This document shows, piece by piece, positions 11,901 to 27,100 of a DNA stretch of 64,000 bases; positions within the stretch are counted from its first letter, which is position 1, and every line of letters starts with the position of its first letter. This stretch comes from Arcuatula senhousia. Taxonomy: Eukaryota; Mollusca; Bivalvia; Mytilida; Mytilidae. A program made the translations under genes and the position numbers. The notes below the pieces were generated by a model. That model was not told the DNA's origin and made no database searches. It was given only the letters and a program-made list of their open reading frames with translations. The stretch is taken from the NCBI GenBank assembly GCA_963971305.1, contig OZ020308.1, forward strand, positions 29,789,275 to 29,853,274. Reading direction: 5' to 3'.

Positions 11901-14900
11901 ATTTTTTTCATAAATTTCCATATTTGAGTCAGGTTTTTTTAGTGCTAAACAGTTGTCTAATGTCTATTCTACCTATTTGACCCAAAAATGACCAAAAAAT
12001 GCAGAACTATTAGACGCGATTGGATTTTTAAGAAATTTACACCGGTCTTTGGTACAGAGTAACCGTATGACCTTGACTGACTTTTCAAGGTCAAATCAAC
12101 TTAATGACACTATTCCAACACATTTAAACCATTTAAGGGTCTCAGATATAAAAAATGAAAAAAATGAAAATTTATCCCCCCTTTTTCCCAAAAATGTGAA
12201 ATTTGACATTTTTGCACTAAAAGTGGTCAAAACATGTTAATTGTACTACTTTTAATCATTTTTAGTCAAAATCAGATGAAAAAATGTCGACCGGTCCTTA
12301 TTAAGGTCTTTCACGACTACGGTCGTAAAGACCTTCTAGCAATTCTTCTGATTATTATTATTATTATTATTCATCCGCCACAAATTCTACTTTTTTGTTT
12401 CGCGACATATCATTTCGATACTTAAGGTAGTATATCAGTCATGAAAAACAAATTTCAAATTTAGTCCGTTAAGCGAAACTATTTATAGTCACGGAGTTAT
12501 CTCCCCTTACACCATAAAGTTTGTTGGTACATCTCCTCCTAAACTACAATACAAATAGAAAAAGGAAGGCATGCAAAGTGATGAGGGACTCATAAAGGTG
12601 CTTTATGGAACCATTTCATAAATGTTTAACCACTTCCTGTTAATGATTTTAAGAGTCGAAAAGTGTCGCGACATAATAAATTGCTCAAAATGCAATTTCA
12701 AGGTTAACTACATATTATGATCTATTTTTCACATACTTTTCCATATTTGAGTCAGGTTTTTTTAGTGCTAAACAGTTGTCCAATGTCTAATCTACCTATT
12801 TAAACCAAAAAATGACAAAAAATTGCTAAATTATTTGACGCGAATGGATTTTTAAGATATTTACACCGGTGTTAGGTACGGAGTAACCGTATGACCTTGA
12901 CTGACTTTTCAAGGTCAAATCAACTTAATGACAATTTTCCAACACTTTTTTACTATTTAAGGGTCTCAGATATAAAAAATGAAAAAAATGAAAATTTATC
13001 CCCCCTTTTTCCCAAAAATGTGAAATTTGACATTTTTGCACTAAAAGTAGTCAAAACATGTTAATTGTACTACTTTTAATCATTTTTAGTCAAAATCAGA
13101 TGAAAAAATGTCGACCGATCCTTATTAAGGTCTTTCACGACTACGGTCGTAAAGACCTTCTAGCAATTCTTCTGATTATTATTATTATTATTATTTTCTT
13201 CCGCCACAAATTTTACTTTTTTGTTTCGCGACATATCATTTCAATACGTAAGGTAGTATACCGGTCATGAAAAACCAATTTAAAAATGAGTCCGCTTAGG
13301 GAAACTATTTTTATTTACGCAGTTATCTCCCCTAAAAAATTAAAGCATGTGTCGCATCTCCTCTTAAACTACAATAAAAACACAAAAATTAAAGCATGCA
13401 ATGTAATAAGGAACTAATAAAGAGGTGAATAGGACAATTTCATAAATTTCAGACTACTTCCTGGTGAAAAATTAAGAGGCGAAAAGTGTCGCGACATAAT
13501 AAATTGCTCAAAATGCAATTTTTAGCTTAACTACATATTATGATCTATTTTTTTCATAAATTTCCATATTTGAGTCAGGTTTTTTTAGTGCTAAACAGTT
13601 GTCTAATGTCTATTCTACCTATTTGACCCAAAAATGACCAAAAAATGCAGAACTATTAGACGCGATTGGATTTTTAAGAAATTTACACCGGTCTTTGGTA
13701 CAGAGTAACCGTATGACCTTGACTGACTTTTCAAGGTCAAATCAACTTAATGACACTATTCCAACACATTTAAACCATTTAAGGGTCTCAGATATAAAAA
13801 ATGAAAAAAATGAAAATTTATCCCCCCTTTTTCCCAAAAATGTGAAATTTGACATTTTTGCACTAAAAGTGGTCAAAACATGTTAATTGTACTACTTTTA
13901 ATCATTTTTAGTCAAAATCAGATGAAAAAATGTCGACCGGTCCTTATTAAGGTCTTTCACGACTACGGTCGTAAAGACCTTCTAGCAATTCTTCTGATTA
14001 TTATTATTATTATTATTCATCCGCCACAAATTCTACTTTTTTGTTTCGCGACATATCATTTCGATACTTAAGGTAGTATATCAGTCATGAAAAACAAATT
14101 TCAAATTTAGTCCGTTAAGCGAAACTATTTATAGTCACGGAGTTATCTCCCCTTACACCATAAAGTTTGTTGGTACATCTCCTCCTAAACTACAATACAA
14201 ATAGAAAAAGGAAGGCATGCAAAGTGATGAGGGACTCATAAAGGTGCTTTATGGAACCATTTCATAAATGTTTAACCACTTCCTGTTAATGATTTTAAGA
14301 GTCGAAAAGTGTCGCGACATAATAAATTGCTCAAAATGCAATTTCAAGGTTAACTACATATTATGATCTATTTTTCACATACTTTTCCATATTTGAGTCA
14401 GGTTTTTTTAGTGCTAAACAGTTGTCCAATGTCTAATCTACCTATTTAAACCAAAAAATGACAAAAAATTGCTAAATTATTTGACGCGAATGGATTTTTA
14501 AGATATTTACACCGGTGTTAGGTACGGAGTAACCGTATGACCTTGACTGACTTTTCAAGGTCAAATCAACTTAATGACAATTTTTCAACACTTTTTTACT
14601 ATTTAAGGGTCTCAGATATAAAAAATGAAAAAAATGAAAATTTATCCCCCCTTTTTCCCAAAAATGTGAAATTTGACATTTTTGCACTAAAAGTAGTCAA
14701 AACATGTTAATTGTACTACTTTTAATCATTTTTAGTCAAAATCAGATGAAAAAATGTCGACCGATCCTTATTAAGGTCTTTCACGACTACGGTCGTAAAG
14801 ACCTTCTAGCAATTCTTCTGATTATTATTATTATTATTATTTTCTTCCGCCACAAATTTTACTTTTTTGTTTCGCGACATATCATTTCAATACGTAAGGT

Positions 14901-16448
14901 AGTATACCGGTCATGAAAAACCAATTTAAAAATGAGTCCGCTTAGGGAAACTATTTTTATTTACGCAGTTATCTCCCCTAAAAAATTAAAGCATGTGTCG
15001 CATCTCCTCTTAAACTACAATAAAAACACAAAAATTAAAGCATGCAATGTAATAAGGAACTAATAAAGAGGTGAATAGGACAATTTCATAAATTTCAGAC
15101 TACTTCCTGGTGAAAAATTAAGAGGCGAAAAGTGTCGCGACATAATAAATTGCTCAAAATGCAATTTTTAGCTTAACTACATATTATGATCTATTTTTTT
15201 CATAAATTTCCATATTTGAGTCAGGTTTTTTTAGTGCTAAACAGTTGTCTAATGTCTATTCTACCTATTTGACCCAAAAATGACCAAAAAATGCAGAACT
15301 ATTAGACGCGATTGGATTTTTAAGAAATTTACACCGGTCTTTGGTACAGAGTAACCGTATGACCTTGACTGACTTTTCAAGGTCAAATCAACTTAATGAC
15401 ACTATTCCAACACATTTAAACCATTTAAGGGTCTCAGATATAAAAAATGAAAAAAATGAAAATTTATCCCCCCTTTTTCCCAAAAATGTGAAATTTGACA
15501 TTTTTGCACTAAAAGTGGTCAAAACATGTTAATTGTACTACTTTTAATCATTTTTAGTCAAAATCAGATGAAAAAATGTCGACCGGTCCTTATTAAGGTC
15601 TTTCACGACTACGGTCGTAAAGACCTTCTAGCAATTCTTCTGATTATTATTATTATTATTATTCATCCGCCACAAATTCTACTTTTTTGTTTCGCGACAT
15701 ATCATTTCGATACTTAAGGTAGTATATCAGTCATGAAAAACAAATTTCAAATTTAGTCCGTTAAGCGAAACTATTTATAGTCACGGAGTTATCTCCCCTT
15801 ACACCATAAAGTTTGTTGGTACATCTCCTCCTAAACTACAATACAAATAGAAAAAGGAAGGCATGCAAAGTGATGAGGGACTCATAAAGGTGCTTTATGG
15901 AACCATTTCATAAATGTTTAACCACTTCCTGTTAATGATTTTAAGAGTCGAAAAGTGTCGCGACATAATAAATTGCTCAAAATGCAATTTCAAGGTTAAC
16001 TACATATTATGATCTATTTTTCACATACTTTTCCATATTTGAGTCAGGTTTTTTTAGTGCTAAACAGTTGTCCAATGTCTAATCTACCTATTTAAACCAA
16101 AAAATGACAAAAAATTGCTAAATTATTTGACGCGAATGGATTTTTAAGATATTTACACCGGTGTTAGGTACGGAGTAACCGTATGACCTTGACTGACTTT
16201 TCAAGGTCAAATCAACTTAATGACAATTTTTCAACACTTTTTTACTATTTAAGGGTCTCAGATATAAAAAATGAAAAAAATGAAAATTTATCCCCCCTTT
16301 TTCCCAAAAATGTGAAATTTGACATTTTTGCACTAAAAGTAGTCAAAACATGTTAATTGTACTACTTTTAATCATTTTTAGTCAAAATCAGATGAAAAAA
16401 TGTCGACCGATCCTTATTAAGGTCTTTCACGACTACGGTCGTAAAGAC
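5993..16448 (+). repeat. Satellite array 1: 1646-bp dimeric higher-order repeat
   Basis: Tandem units alternate between monomer A (824 bp) and monomer B (822 bp). Both start with an F-class hairpin head (AAGGTCTTTCACGAC, TAC, GGTCGTAAAGACCTT) and a (TTA)n tract. A starts: 5993, 9011, 10657, 12303, 13949, 15595, plus a partial A after the gap. B starts: 6817, 8189, 9835, 11481, 13127, 14773, 16419. A and B differ by many scattered substitutions, for example TCATCCGCC in A and TTTCTTCCGCC in B; copies of the same type are nearly identical. Each monomer carries TCGCGACA twice, an ATCTCCCC motif and the hairpin TTGCTCAAAATGCAA. The last B is cut after 30 bp at 16448. Short ORFs recurring every 1646 bp are by-products of the repeat. 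Confidence 0.93.
7503..7702. other. Assembly gap of exactly 200 N
   Basis: A round-number gap inside satellite array 1. Monomer phasing says a single continuous array would miss 474 bp here, plus any multiple of 1646, not 200 bp. So the gap length is a placeholder. See the findings for evidence that the flanking contigs overlap. Confidence 0.97.
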
Positions 16449-16449
16449 T

Positions 16450-17065
16450 TTTTAATGAAAATTGGTATATAAGGTAATTGTGGTATGGCGAGTTGATTTT
16501 TGACATCAATTTTTTTTTATCGTCGGCCATTTTCAAAATGGCCGCCGTTTCCCGCCAAAATTAAAGTTATTCTGATTTTTATGAAAATTGGTTTACAAGG
16601 TAATAGTGCTATGCCGAGTTCAATTTTGGAATCGAAATTTTTTTTGGGGCCGCCATTTTCAAAATGGCCGCCATTTCCCGTCAAAATTAAAATTACTCCT
16701 ATTTTAATGAAAATTGGTATATAAGGTAATAGTGGTATGGCTAGTTGATTTTTGACATCAACATTTTTTTATCGTAGGCCATTTTCAAAATGGCCGCCGT
16801 TTCCCGCCAAAATTAAATTTACTCAGATTTTAACGAAAATTGGTATATAAGGTAATATATGTATGGTGAGTTGATTTTTGACATCGAAATATTTTTATTG
16901 TCGGCCATTTTAAAAATGGCCACCGTTTCCCGCCAAAATTAAACTTACTCCTATTTTGATGAAAATTGGATAAATTAAGTTATCTCAAATGCCAAGAGAC
17001 ATTGACAAAGAGGGGTACGTGAGGGGACATTTTTGTGACTCGCTTGCGATCACAATTAGAACTAG
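16450..17065 (+). mobile_element. 3-prime part of an S element (duplicate of 4332-4947)
   Basis: Starts mid-minisatellite at the duplication junction and ends with the G-class tail hairpin and CTAG at 17062-17065. Confidence 0.7.
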
Positions 17066-17072
17066 TTATTAT

Positions 17073-17993
17073 TTTTTTTCTCGGTATTCTGGAGTGTGAA
17101 CTTGTCCACCTCATTTTTTCGACATCTTTTAAGGTAGGAAGCTGAAACTTCATATATCAAGAGTATGGAATGGGAGATTGTGCTTTTTGTATTTTTCGTC
17201 GAAATCGAACGACCCCTTATAGGTAAAAAAAGGGCCTCAAAATGGCTCTTCGAAACCGAAGTTGAATTTTTCCTGGCATTTCGGATTCGGCAGGGGTAGG
17301 AAAAATTCCTTTATAGGTTAAGTGCGGATATTTAATACCTTTCATTTAAAAAAAAATTGGAAAATCGGACTTACCGTTTTCGAAATTTTGCAAAAAATCG
17401 AAAATTATTTTTTTTGTAAGATTGAGTTATCTTTCTTTGTACAATATATTTTGCAATAGTAATAAAAAAATTCTCAACTTTGTCATTTGTTAATGAAAAT
17501 TGATCTACAAGGTAATAGTGGTATGCCAAGTTCATTTTTGGTATCGACAATTTTTGTGGCGGCAATTTTCAAAATGGCGGCTAAAATGGCTGCCATTTTC
17601 CCGCCAAAATTTAAACTTGTTCCGATTTTGATGAAAATTAATATTTAAGGTAATAGTGGTATGGCGAGGTGAATTTTGACATCAACATTTTTTTTTATCG
17701 TCGGCCATTTTCAAAATGGCCGCCGTTTCCCGCCAAAATTAAAGTTACTCTGATTTTGTTGAAAGCTGGTATATAAGGTAAAAGTGGTTTGGCGAGTTGA
17801 TTTTTGACATTGAAATTTATTTATCGTCGACCATTTTTAAAATGTCTGCCGTTTCCCGCCAAATTTTAACTAACTCCTACATTGATGAAAATTGGGTATA
17901 TTAAATTATCTCAAATGCAAAGAGGCATATTGACAAAGAGGGGTACTTTAGGGGACATATATGTGACTCGCTTGCGATCACAATTACAACTAG
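17073..17993 (+). mobile_element. S element (duplicate of 4955-5875)
   Basis: Same sequence as its source copy at offset 12118, with TCTCGGTATTCTGG at the start and a G-class tail ending CTAG. Confidence 0.7.
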
Positions 17994-17998
17994 TTATT

Positions 17999-18110
17999 AT
18001 ATATCCCAAACACTATGTTTGGGAGATATATTGTTTTTACTCTGTTATTATTATATCTCCCAAACACTATGTTTGGGAGATATATTGTTTTTACTCTGTT
18101 TCTTATTATT
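17999..18110 (+). mobile_element. Two T-class heads (duplicate of 5881-5992)
   Basis: Heads at 17999 and 18053. The window holds only enough T-class tails for one of the two copies of this head pair. Confidence 0.65.
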
Positions 18111-21100
18111 AAGGTCTTTCACGACTACGGTCGTAAAGACCTTCTAGCAATTCTTCTGATTATTATTATTATTATTATTCATCCGCCACAAATTCTACTT
18201 TTTTGTTTCGCGACATATCATTTCGATACTTAAGGTAGTATATCAGTCATGAAAAACAAATTTCAAATTTAGTCCGTTAAGCGAAACTATTTATAGTCAC
18301 GGAGTTATCTCCCCTTACACCATAAAGTTTGTTGGTACATCTCCTCCTAAACTACAATACAAATAGAAAAAGGAAGGCATGCAAAGTGATGAGGGACTCA
18401 TAAAGGTGCTTTATGGAACCATTTCATAAATGTTTAACCACTTCCTGTTAATGATTTTAAGAGTCGAAAAGTGTCGCGACATAATAAATTGCTCAAAATG
18501 CAATTTCAAGGTTAACTACATATTATGATCTATTTTTCACATACTTTTCCATATTTGAGTCAGGTTTTTTTAGTGCTAAACAGTTGTCCAATGTCTAATC
18601 TACCTATTTAAACCAAAAAATGACAAAAAATTGCTAAATTATTTGACGCGAATGGATTTTTAAGATATTTACACCGGTGTTAGGTACGGAGTAACCGTAT
18701 GACCTTGACTGACTTTTCAAGGTCAAATCAACTTAATGACAATTTTCCAACACTTTTTTACTATTTAAGGGTCTCAGATATAAAAAATGAAAAAAATGAA
18801 AATTTATCCCCCCTTTTTCCCAAAAATGTGAAATTTGACATTTTTGCACTAAAAGTAGTCAAAACATGTTAATTGTACTACTTTTAATCATTTTTAGTCA
18901 AAATCAGATGAAAAAATGTCGACCGATCCTTATTAAGGTCTTTCACGACTACGGTCGTAAAGACCTTCTAGCAATTCTTCTGATTATTATTATTATTATT
19001 ATTTTCTTCCGCCACAAATTTTACTTTTTTGTTTCGCGACATATCATTTCAATACGTAAGGTAGTATACCGGTCATGAAAAACCAATTTAAAAATGAGTC
19101 CGCTTAGGGAAACTATTTTTATTTACGCAGTTATCTCCCCTAAAAAATTAAAGCATGTGTCGCATCTCCTCTTAAACTACAATAAAAACACAAAAATTAA
19201 AGCATGCAATGTAATAAGGAACTAATAAAGAGGTGAATAGGACAATTTCATAAATTTCAGACTACTTCCTGGTGAAAAATTAAGAGGCGAAAAGTGTCGC
19301 GACATAATAAATTGCTCAAAATGCAATTTTTAGCTTAACTACATATTATGATCTATTTTTTTCATAAATTTCCATATTTGAGTCAGGTTTTTTTAGTGCT
19401 AAACAGTTGTCTAATGTCTATTCTACCTATTTGACCCAAAAATGACCAAAAAATGCAGAACTATTAGACGCGATTGGATTTTTAAGAAATTTACACCGGT
19501 CTTTGGTACAGAGTAACCGTATGACCTTGACTGACTTTTCAAGGTCAAATCAACTTAATGACACTATTCCAACACATTTAAACCATTTAAGGGTCTCAGA
19601 TATAAAAAATGAAAAAAATGAAAATTTATCCCCCCTTTTTCCCAAAAATGTGAAATTTGACATTTTTGCACTAAAAGTGGTCAAAACATGTTAATTGTAC
19701 TACTTTTAATCATTTTTAGTCAAAATCAGATGAAAAAATGTCGACCGGTCCTTATTAAGGTCTTTCACGACTACGGTCGTAAAGACCTTCTAGCAATTCT
19801 TCTGATTATTATTATTATTATTATTCATCCGCCACAAATTCTACTTTTTTGTTTCGCGACATATCATTTCGATACTTAAGGTAGTATATCAGTCATGAAA
19901 AACAAATTTCAAATTTAGTCCGTTAAGCGAAACTATTTATAGTCACGGAGTTATCTCCCCTTACACCATAAAGTTTGTTGGTACATCTCCTCCTAAACTA
20001 CAATACAAATAGAAAAAGGAAGGCATGCAAAGTGATGAGGGACTCATAAAGGTGCTTTATGGAACCATTTCATAAATGTTTAACCACTTCCTGTTAATGA
20101 TTTTAAGAGTCGAAAAGTGTCGCGACATAATAAATTGCTCAAAATGCAATTTCAAGGTTAACTACATATTATGATCTATTTTTCACATACTTTTCCATAT
20201 TTGAGTCAGGTTTTTTTAGTGCTAAACAGTTGTCCAATGTCTAATCTACCTATTTAAACCAAAAAATGACAAAAAATTGCTTAATTATTTGACGCGAATG
20301 GATTTTTAAGATATTTACACCGGTGTTAGGTACGGAGTAACCGTATGACCTTGACTGACTTTTCAAGGTCAAATCAACTTAATGACAATTTTCCAACACT
20401 TTTTTACTATTTAAGGGTCTCAGATATAAAAAATGAAAAAAATGAAAATTTATCCCCCCTTTTTCCCAAAAATGTGAAATTTGACATTTTTGCACTAAAA
20501 GTAGTCAAAACATGTTAATTGTACTACTTTTAATCATTTTTAGTCAAAATCAGATGAAAAAATGTCGACCGATCCTTATTAAGGTCTTTCACGACTACGG
20601 TCGTAAAGACCTTCTAGCAATTCTTCTGATTATTATTATTATTATTATTTTCTTCCGCCACAAATTTTACTTTTTTGTTTCGCGACATATCATTTCAATA
20701 CGTAAGGTAGTATACCGGTCATGAAAAACCAATTTAAAAATGAGTCCGCTTAGGGAAACTATTTTTATTTACGCAGTTATCTCCCCTAAAAAATTAAAGC
20801 ATGTGTCGCATCTCCTCTTAAACTACAATAAAAACACAAAAATTAAAGCATGCAATGTAATAAGGAACTAATAAAGAGGTGAATAGGACAATTTCATAAA
20901 TTTCAGACTACTTCCTGGTGAAAAATTAAGAGGCGAAAAGTGTCGCGACATAATAAATTGCTCAAAATGCAATTTTTAGCTTAACTACATATTATGATCT
21001 ATTTTTTTCATAAATTTCCATATTTGAGTCAGGTTTTTTTAGTGCTAAACAGTTGTCTAATGTCTATTCTACCTATTTGACCCAAAAATGACCAAAAAAT

Positions 21101-24100
21101 GCAGAACTATTAGACGCGATTGGATTTTTAAGAAATTTACACCGGTCTTTGGTACAGAGTAACCGTATGACCTTGACTGACTTTTCAAGGTCAAATCAAC
21201 TTAATGACACTATTCCAACACATTTAAACCATTTAAGGGTCTCAGATATAAAAAATGAAAAAAATGAAAATTTATCCCCCCTTTTTCCCAAAAATGTGAA
21301 ATTTGACATTTTTGCACTAAAAGTGGTCAAAACATGTTAATTGTACTACTTTTAATCATTTTTAGTCAAAATCAGATGAAAAAATGTCGACCGGTCCTTA
21401 TTAAGGTCTTTCACGACTACGGTCGTAAAGACCTTCTAGCAATTCTTCTGATTATTATTATTATTATTATTCATCCGCCACAAATTCTACTTTTTTGTTT
21501 CGCGACATATCATTTCGATACTTAAGGTAGTATATCAGTCATGAAAAACAAATTTCAAATTTAGTCCGTTAAGCGAAACTATTTATAGTCACGGAGTTAT
21601 CTCCCCTTACACCATAAAGTTTGTTGGTACATCTCCTCCTAAACTACAATACAAATAGAAAAAGGAAGGCATGCAAAGTGATGAGGGACTCATAAAGGTG
21701 CTTTATGGAACCATTTCATAAATGTTTAACCACTTCCTGTTAATGATTTTAAGAGTCGAAAAGTGTCGCGACATAATAAATTGCTCAAAATGCAATTTCA
21801 AGGTTAACTACATATTATGATCTATTTTTCACATACTTTTCCATATTTGAGTCAGGTTTTTTTAGTGCTAAACAGTTGTCCAATGTCTAATCTACCTATT
21901 TAAACCAAAAAATGACAAAAAATTGCTAAATTATTTGACGCGAATGGATTTTTAAGATATTTACACCGGTGTTAGGTACGGAGTAACCGTATGACCTTGA
22001 CTGACTTTTCAAGGTCAAATCAACTTAATGACAATTTTTCAACACTTTTTTACTATTTAAGGGTCTCAGATATAAAAAATGAAAAAAATGAAAATTTATC
22101 CCCCCTTTTTCCCAAAAATGTGAAATTTGACATTTTTGCACTAAAAGTAGTCAAAACATGTTAATTGTACTACTTTTAATCATTTTTAGTCAAAATCAGA
22201 TGAAAAAATGTCGACCGATCCTTATTAAGGTCTTTCACGACTACGGTCGTAAAGACCTTCTAGCAATTCTTCTGATTATTATTATTATTATTATTTTCTT
22301 CCGCCACAAATTTTACTTTTTTGTTTCGCGACATATCATTTCAATACGTAAGGTAGTATACCGGTCATGAAAAACCAATTTAAAAATGAGTCCGCTTAGG
22401 GAAACTATTTTTATTTACGCAGTTATCTCCCCTAAAAAATTAAAGCATGTGTCGCATCTCCTCTTAAACTACAATAAAAACACAAAAATTAAAGCATGCA
22501 ATGTAATAAGGAACTAATAAAGAGGTGAATAGGACAATTTCATAAATTTCAGACTACTTCCTGGTGAAAAATTAAGAGGCGAAAAGTGTCGCGACATAAT
22601 AAATTGCTCAAAATGCAATTTTTAGCTTAACTACATATTATGATCTATTTTTTTCATAAATTTCCATATTTGAGTCAGGTTTTTTTAGTGCTAAACAGTT
22701 GTCTAATGTCTATTCTACCTATTTGACCCAAAAATGACCAAAAAATGCAGAACTATTAGACGCGATTGGATTTTTAAGAAATTTACACCGGTCTTTGGTA
22801 CAGAGTAACCGTATGACCTTGACTGACTTTTCAAGGTCAAATCAACTTAATGACACTATTCCAACACATTTAAACCATTTAAGGGTCTCAGATATAAAAA
22901 ATGAAAAAAATGAAAATTTATCCCCCCTTTTTCCCAAAAATGTGAAATTTGACATTTTTGCACTAAAAGTGGTCAAAACATGTTAATTGTACTACTTTTA
23001 ATCATTTTTAGTCAAAATCAGATGAAAAAATGTCGACCGGTCCTTATTAAGGTCTTTCACGACTACGGTCGTAAAGACCTTCTAGCAATTCTTCTGATTA
23101 TTATTATTATTATTATTCATCCGCCACAAATTCTACTTTTTTGTTTCGCGACATATCATTTCGATACTTAAGGTAGTATATCAGTCATGAAAAACAAATT
23201 TCAAATTTAGTCCGTTAAGCGAAACTATTTATAGTCACGGAGTTATCTCCCCTTACACCATAAAGTTTGTTGGTACATCTCCTCCTAAACTACAATACAA
23301 ATAGAAAAAGGAAGGCATGCAAAGTGATGAGGGACTCATAAAGGTGCTTTATGGAACCATTTCATAAATGTTTAACCACTTCCTGTTAATGATTTTAAGA
23401 GTCGAAAAGTGTCGCGACATAATAAATTGCTCAAAATGCAATTTCAAGGTTAACTACATATTATGATCTATTTTTCACATACTTTTCCATATTTGAGTCA
23501 GGTTTTTTTAGTGCTAAACAGTTGTCCAATGTCTAATCTACCTATTTAAACCAAAAAATGACAAAAAATTGCTAAATTATTTGACGCGAATGGATTTTTA
23601 AGATATTTACACCGGTGTTAGGTACGGAGTAACCGTATGACCTTGACTGACTTTTCAAGGTCAAATCAACTTAATGACAATTTTCCAACACTTTTTTACT
23701 ATTTAAGGGTCTCAGATATAAAAAATGAAAAAAATGAAAATTTATCCCCCCTTTTTCCCAAAAATGTGAAATTTGACATTTTTGCACTAAAAGTAGTCAA
23801 AACATGTTAATTGTACTACTTTTAATCATTTTTAGTCAAAATCAGATGAAAAAATGTCGACCGATCCTTATTAAGGTCTTTCACGACTACGGTCGTAAAG
23901 ACCTTCTAGCAATTCTTCTGATTATTATTATTATTATTATTTTCTTCCGCCACAAATTTTACTTTTTTGTTTCGCGACATATCATTTCAATACGTAAGGT
24001 AGTATACCGGTCATGAAAAACCAATTTAAAAATGAGTCCGCTTAGGGAAACTATTTTTATTTACGCAGTTATCTCCCCTAAAAAATTAAAGCATGTGTCG

Positions 24101-27100
24101 CATCTCCTCTTAAACTACAATAAAAACACAAAAATTAAAGCATGCAATGTAATAAGGAACTAATAAAGAGGTGAATAGGACAATTTCATAAATTTCAGAC
24201 TACTTCCTGGTGAAAAATTAAGAGGCGAAAAGTGTCGCGACATAATAAATTGCTCAAAATGCAATTTTTAGCTTAACTACATATTATGATCTATTTTTTT
24301 CATAAATTTCCATATTTGAGTCAGGTTTTTTTAGTGCTAAACAGTTGTCTAATGTCTATTCTACCTATTTGACCCAAAAATGACCAAAAAATGCAGAACT
24401 ATTAGACGCGATTGGATTTTTAAGAAATTTACACCGGTCTTTGGTACAGAGTAACCGTATGACCTTGACTGACTTTTCAAGGTCAAATCAACTTAATGAC
24501 ACTATTCCAACACATTTAAACCATTTAAGGGTCTCAGATATAAAAAATGAAAAAAATGAAAATTTATCCCCCCTTTTTCCCAAAAATGTGAAATTTGACA
24601 TTTTTGCACTAAAAGTGGTCAAAACATGTTAATTGTACTACTTTTAATCATTTTTAGTCAAAATCAGATGAAAAAATGTCGACCGGTCCTTATTAAGGTC
24701 TTTCACGACTACGGTCGTAAAGACCTTCTAGCAATTCTTCTGATTATTATTATTATTATTATTCATCCGCCACAAATTCTACTTTTTTGTTTCGCGACAT
24801 ATCATTTCGATACTTAAGGTAGTATATCAGTCATGAAAAACAAATTTCAAATTTAGTCCGTTAAGCGAAACTATTTATAGTCACGGAGTTATCTCCCCTT
24901 ACACCATAAAGTTTGTTGGTACATCTCCTCCTAAACTACAATACAAATAGAAAAAGGAAGGCATGCAAAGTGATGAGGGACTCATAAAGGTGCTTTATGG
25001 AACCATTTCATAAATGTTTAACCACTTCCTGTTAATGATTTTAAGAGTCGAAAAGTGTCGCGACATAATAAATTGCTCAAAATGCAATTTCAAGGTTAAC
25101 TACATATTATGATCTATTTTTCACATACTTTTCCATATTTGAGTCAGGTTTTTTTAGTGCTAAACAGTTGTCCAATGTCTAATCTACCTATTTAAACCAA
25201 AAAATGACAAAAAATTGCTAAATTATTTGACGCGAATGGATTTTTAAGATATTTACACCGGTGTTAGGTACGGAGTAACCGTATGACCTTGACTGACTTT
25301 TCAAGGTCAAATCAACTTAATGACAATTTTTCAACACTTTTTTACTATTTAAGGGTCTCAGATATAAAAAATGAAAAAAATGAAAATTTATCCCCCCTTT
25401 TTCCCAAAAATGTGAAATTTGACATTTTTGCACTAAAAGTAGTCAAAACATGTTAATTGTACTACTTTTAATCATTTTTAGTCAAAATCAGATGAAAAAA
25501 TGTCGACCGATCCTTATTAAGGTCTTTCACGACTACGGTCGTAAAGACCTTCTAGCAATTCTTCTGATTATTATTATTATTATTATTTTCTTCCGCCACA
25601 AATTTTACTTTTTTGTTTCGCGACATATCATTTCAATACGTAAGGTAGTATACCGGTCATGAAAAACCAATTTAAAAATGAGTCCGCTTAGGGAAACTAT
25701 TTTTATTTACGCAGTTATCTCCCCTAAAAAATTAAAGCATGTGTCGCATCTCCTCTTAAACTACAATAAAAACACAAAAATTAAAGCATGCAATGTAATA
25801 AGGAACTAATAAAGAGGTGAATAGGACAATTTCATAAATTTCAGACTACTTCCTGGTGAAAAATTAAGAGGCGAAAAGTGTCGCGACATAATAAATTGCT
25901 CAAAATGCAATTTTTAGCTTAACTACATATTATGATCTATTTTTTTCATAAATTTCCATATTTGAGTCAGGTTTTTTTAGTGCTAAACAGTTGTCTAATG
26001 TCTATTCTACCTATTTGACCCAAAAATGACCAAAAAATGCAGAACTATTAGACGCGATTGGATTTTTAAGAAATTTACACCGGTCTTTGGTACAGAGTAA
26101 CCGTATGACCTTGACTGACTTTTCAAGGTCAAATCAACTTAATGACACTATTCCAACACATTTAAACCATTTAAGGGTCTCAGATATAAAAAATGAAAAA
26201 AATGAAAATTTATCCCCCCTTTTTCCCAAAAATGTGAAATTTGACATTTTTGCACTAAAAGTGGTCAAAACATGTTAATTGTACTACTTTTAATCATTTT
26301 TAGTCAAAATCAGATGAAAAAATGTCGACCGGTCCTTATTAAGGTCTTTCACGACTACGGTCGTAAAGACCTTCTAGCAATTCTTCTGATTATTATTATT
26401 ATTATTATTCATCCGCCACAAATTCTACTTTTTTGTTTCGCGACATATCATTTCGATACTTAAGGTAGTATATCAGTCATGAAAAACAAATTTCAAATTT
26501 AGTCCGTTAAGCGAAACTATTTATAGTCACGGAGTTATCTCCCCTTACACCATAAAGTTTGTTGGTACATCTCCTCCTAAACTACAATACAAATAGAAAA
26601 AGGAAGGCATGCAAAGTGATGAGGGACTCATAAAGGTGCTTTATGGAACCATTTCATAAATGTTTAACCACTTCCTGTTAATGATTTTAAGAGTCGAAAA
26701 GTGTCGCGACATAATAAATTGCTCAAAATGCAATTTCAAGGTTAACTACATATTATGATCTATTTTTCACATACTTTTCCATATTTGAGTCAGGTTTTTT
26801 TAGTGCTAAACAGTTGTCCAATGTCTAATCTACCTATTTAAACCAAAAAATGACAAAAAATTGCTAAATTATTTGACGCGAATGGATTTTTAAGATATTT
26901 ACACCGGTGTTAGGTACGGAGTAACCGTATGACCTTGACTGACTTTTCAAGGTCAAATCAACTTAATGACAATTTTTCAACACTTTTTTACTATTTAAGG
27001 GTCTCAGATATAAAAAATGAAAAAAATGAAAATTTATCCCCCCTTTTTCCCAAAAATGTGAAATTTGACATTTTTGCACTAAAAGTAGTCAAAACATGTT

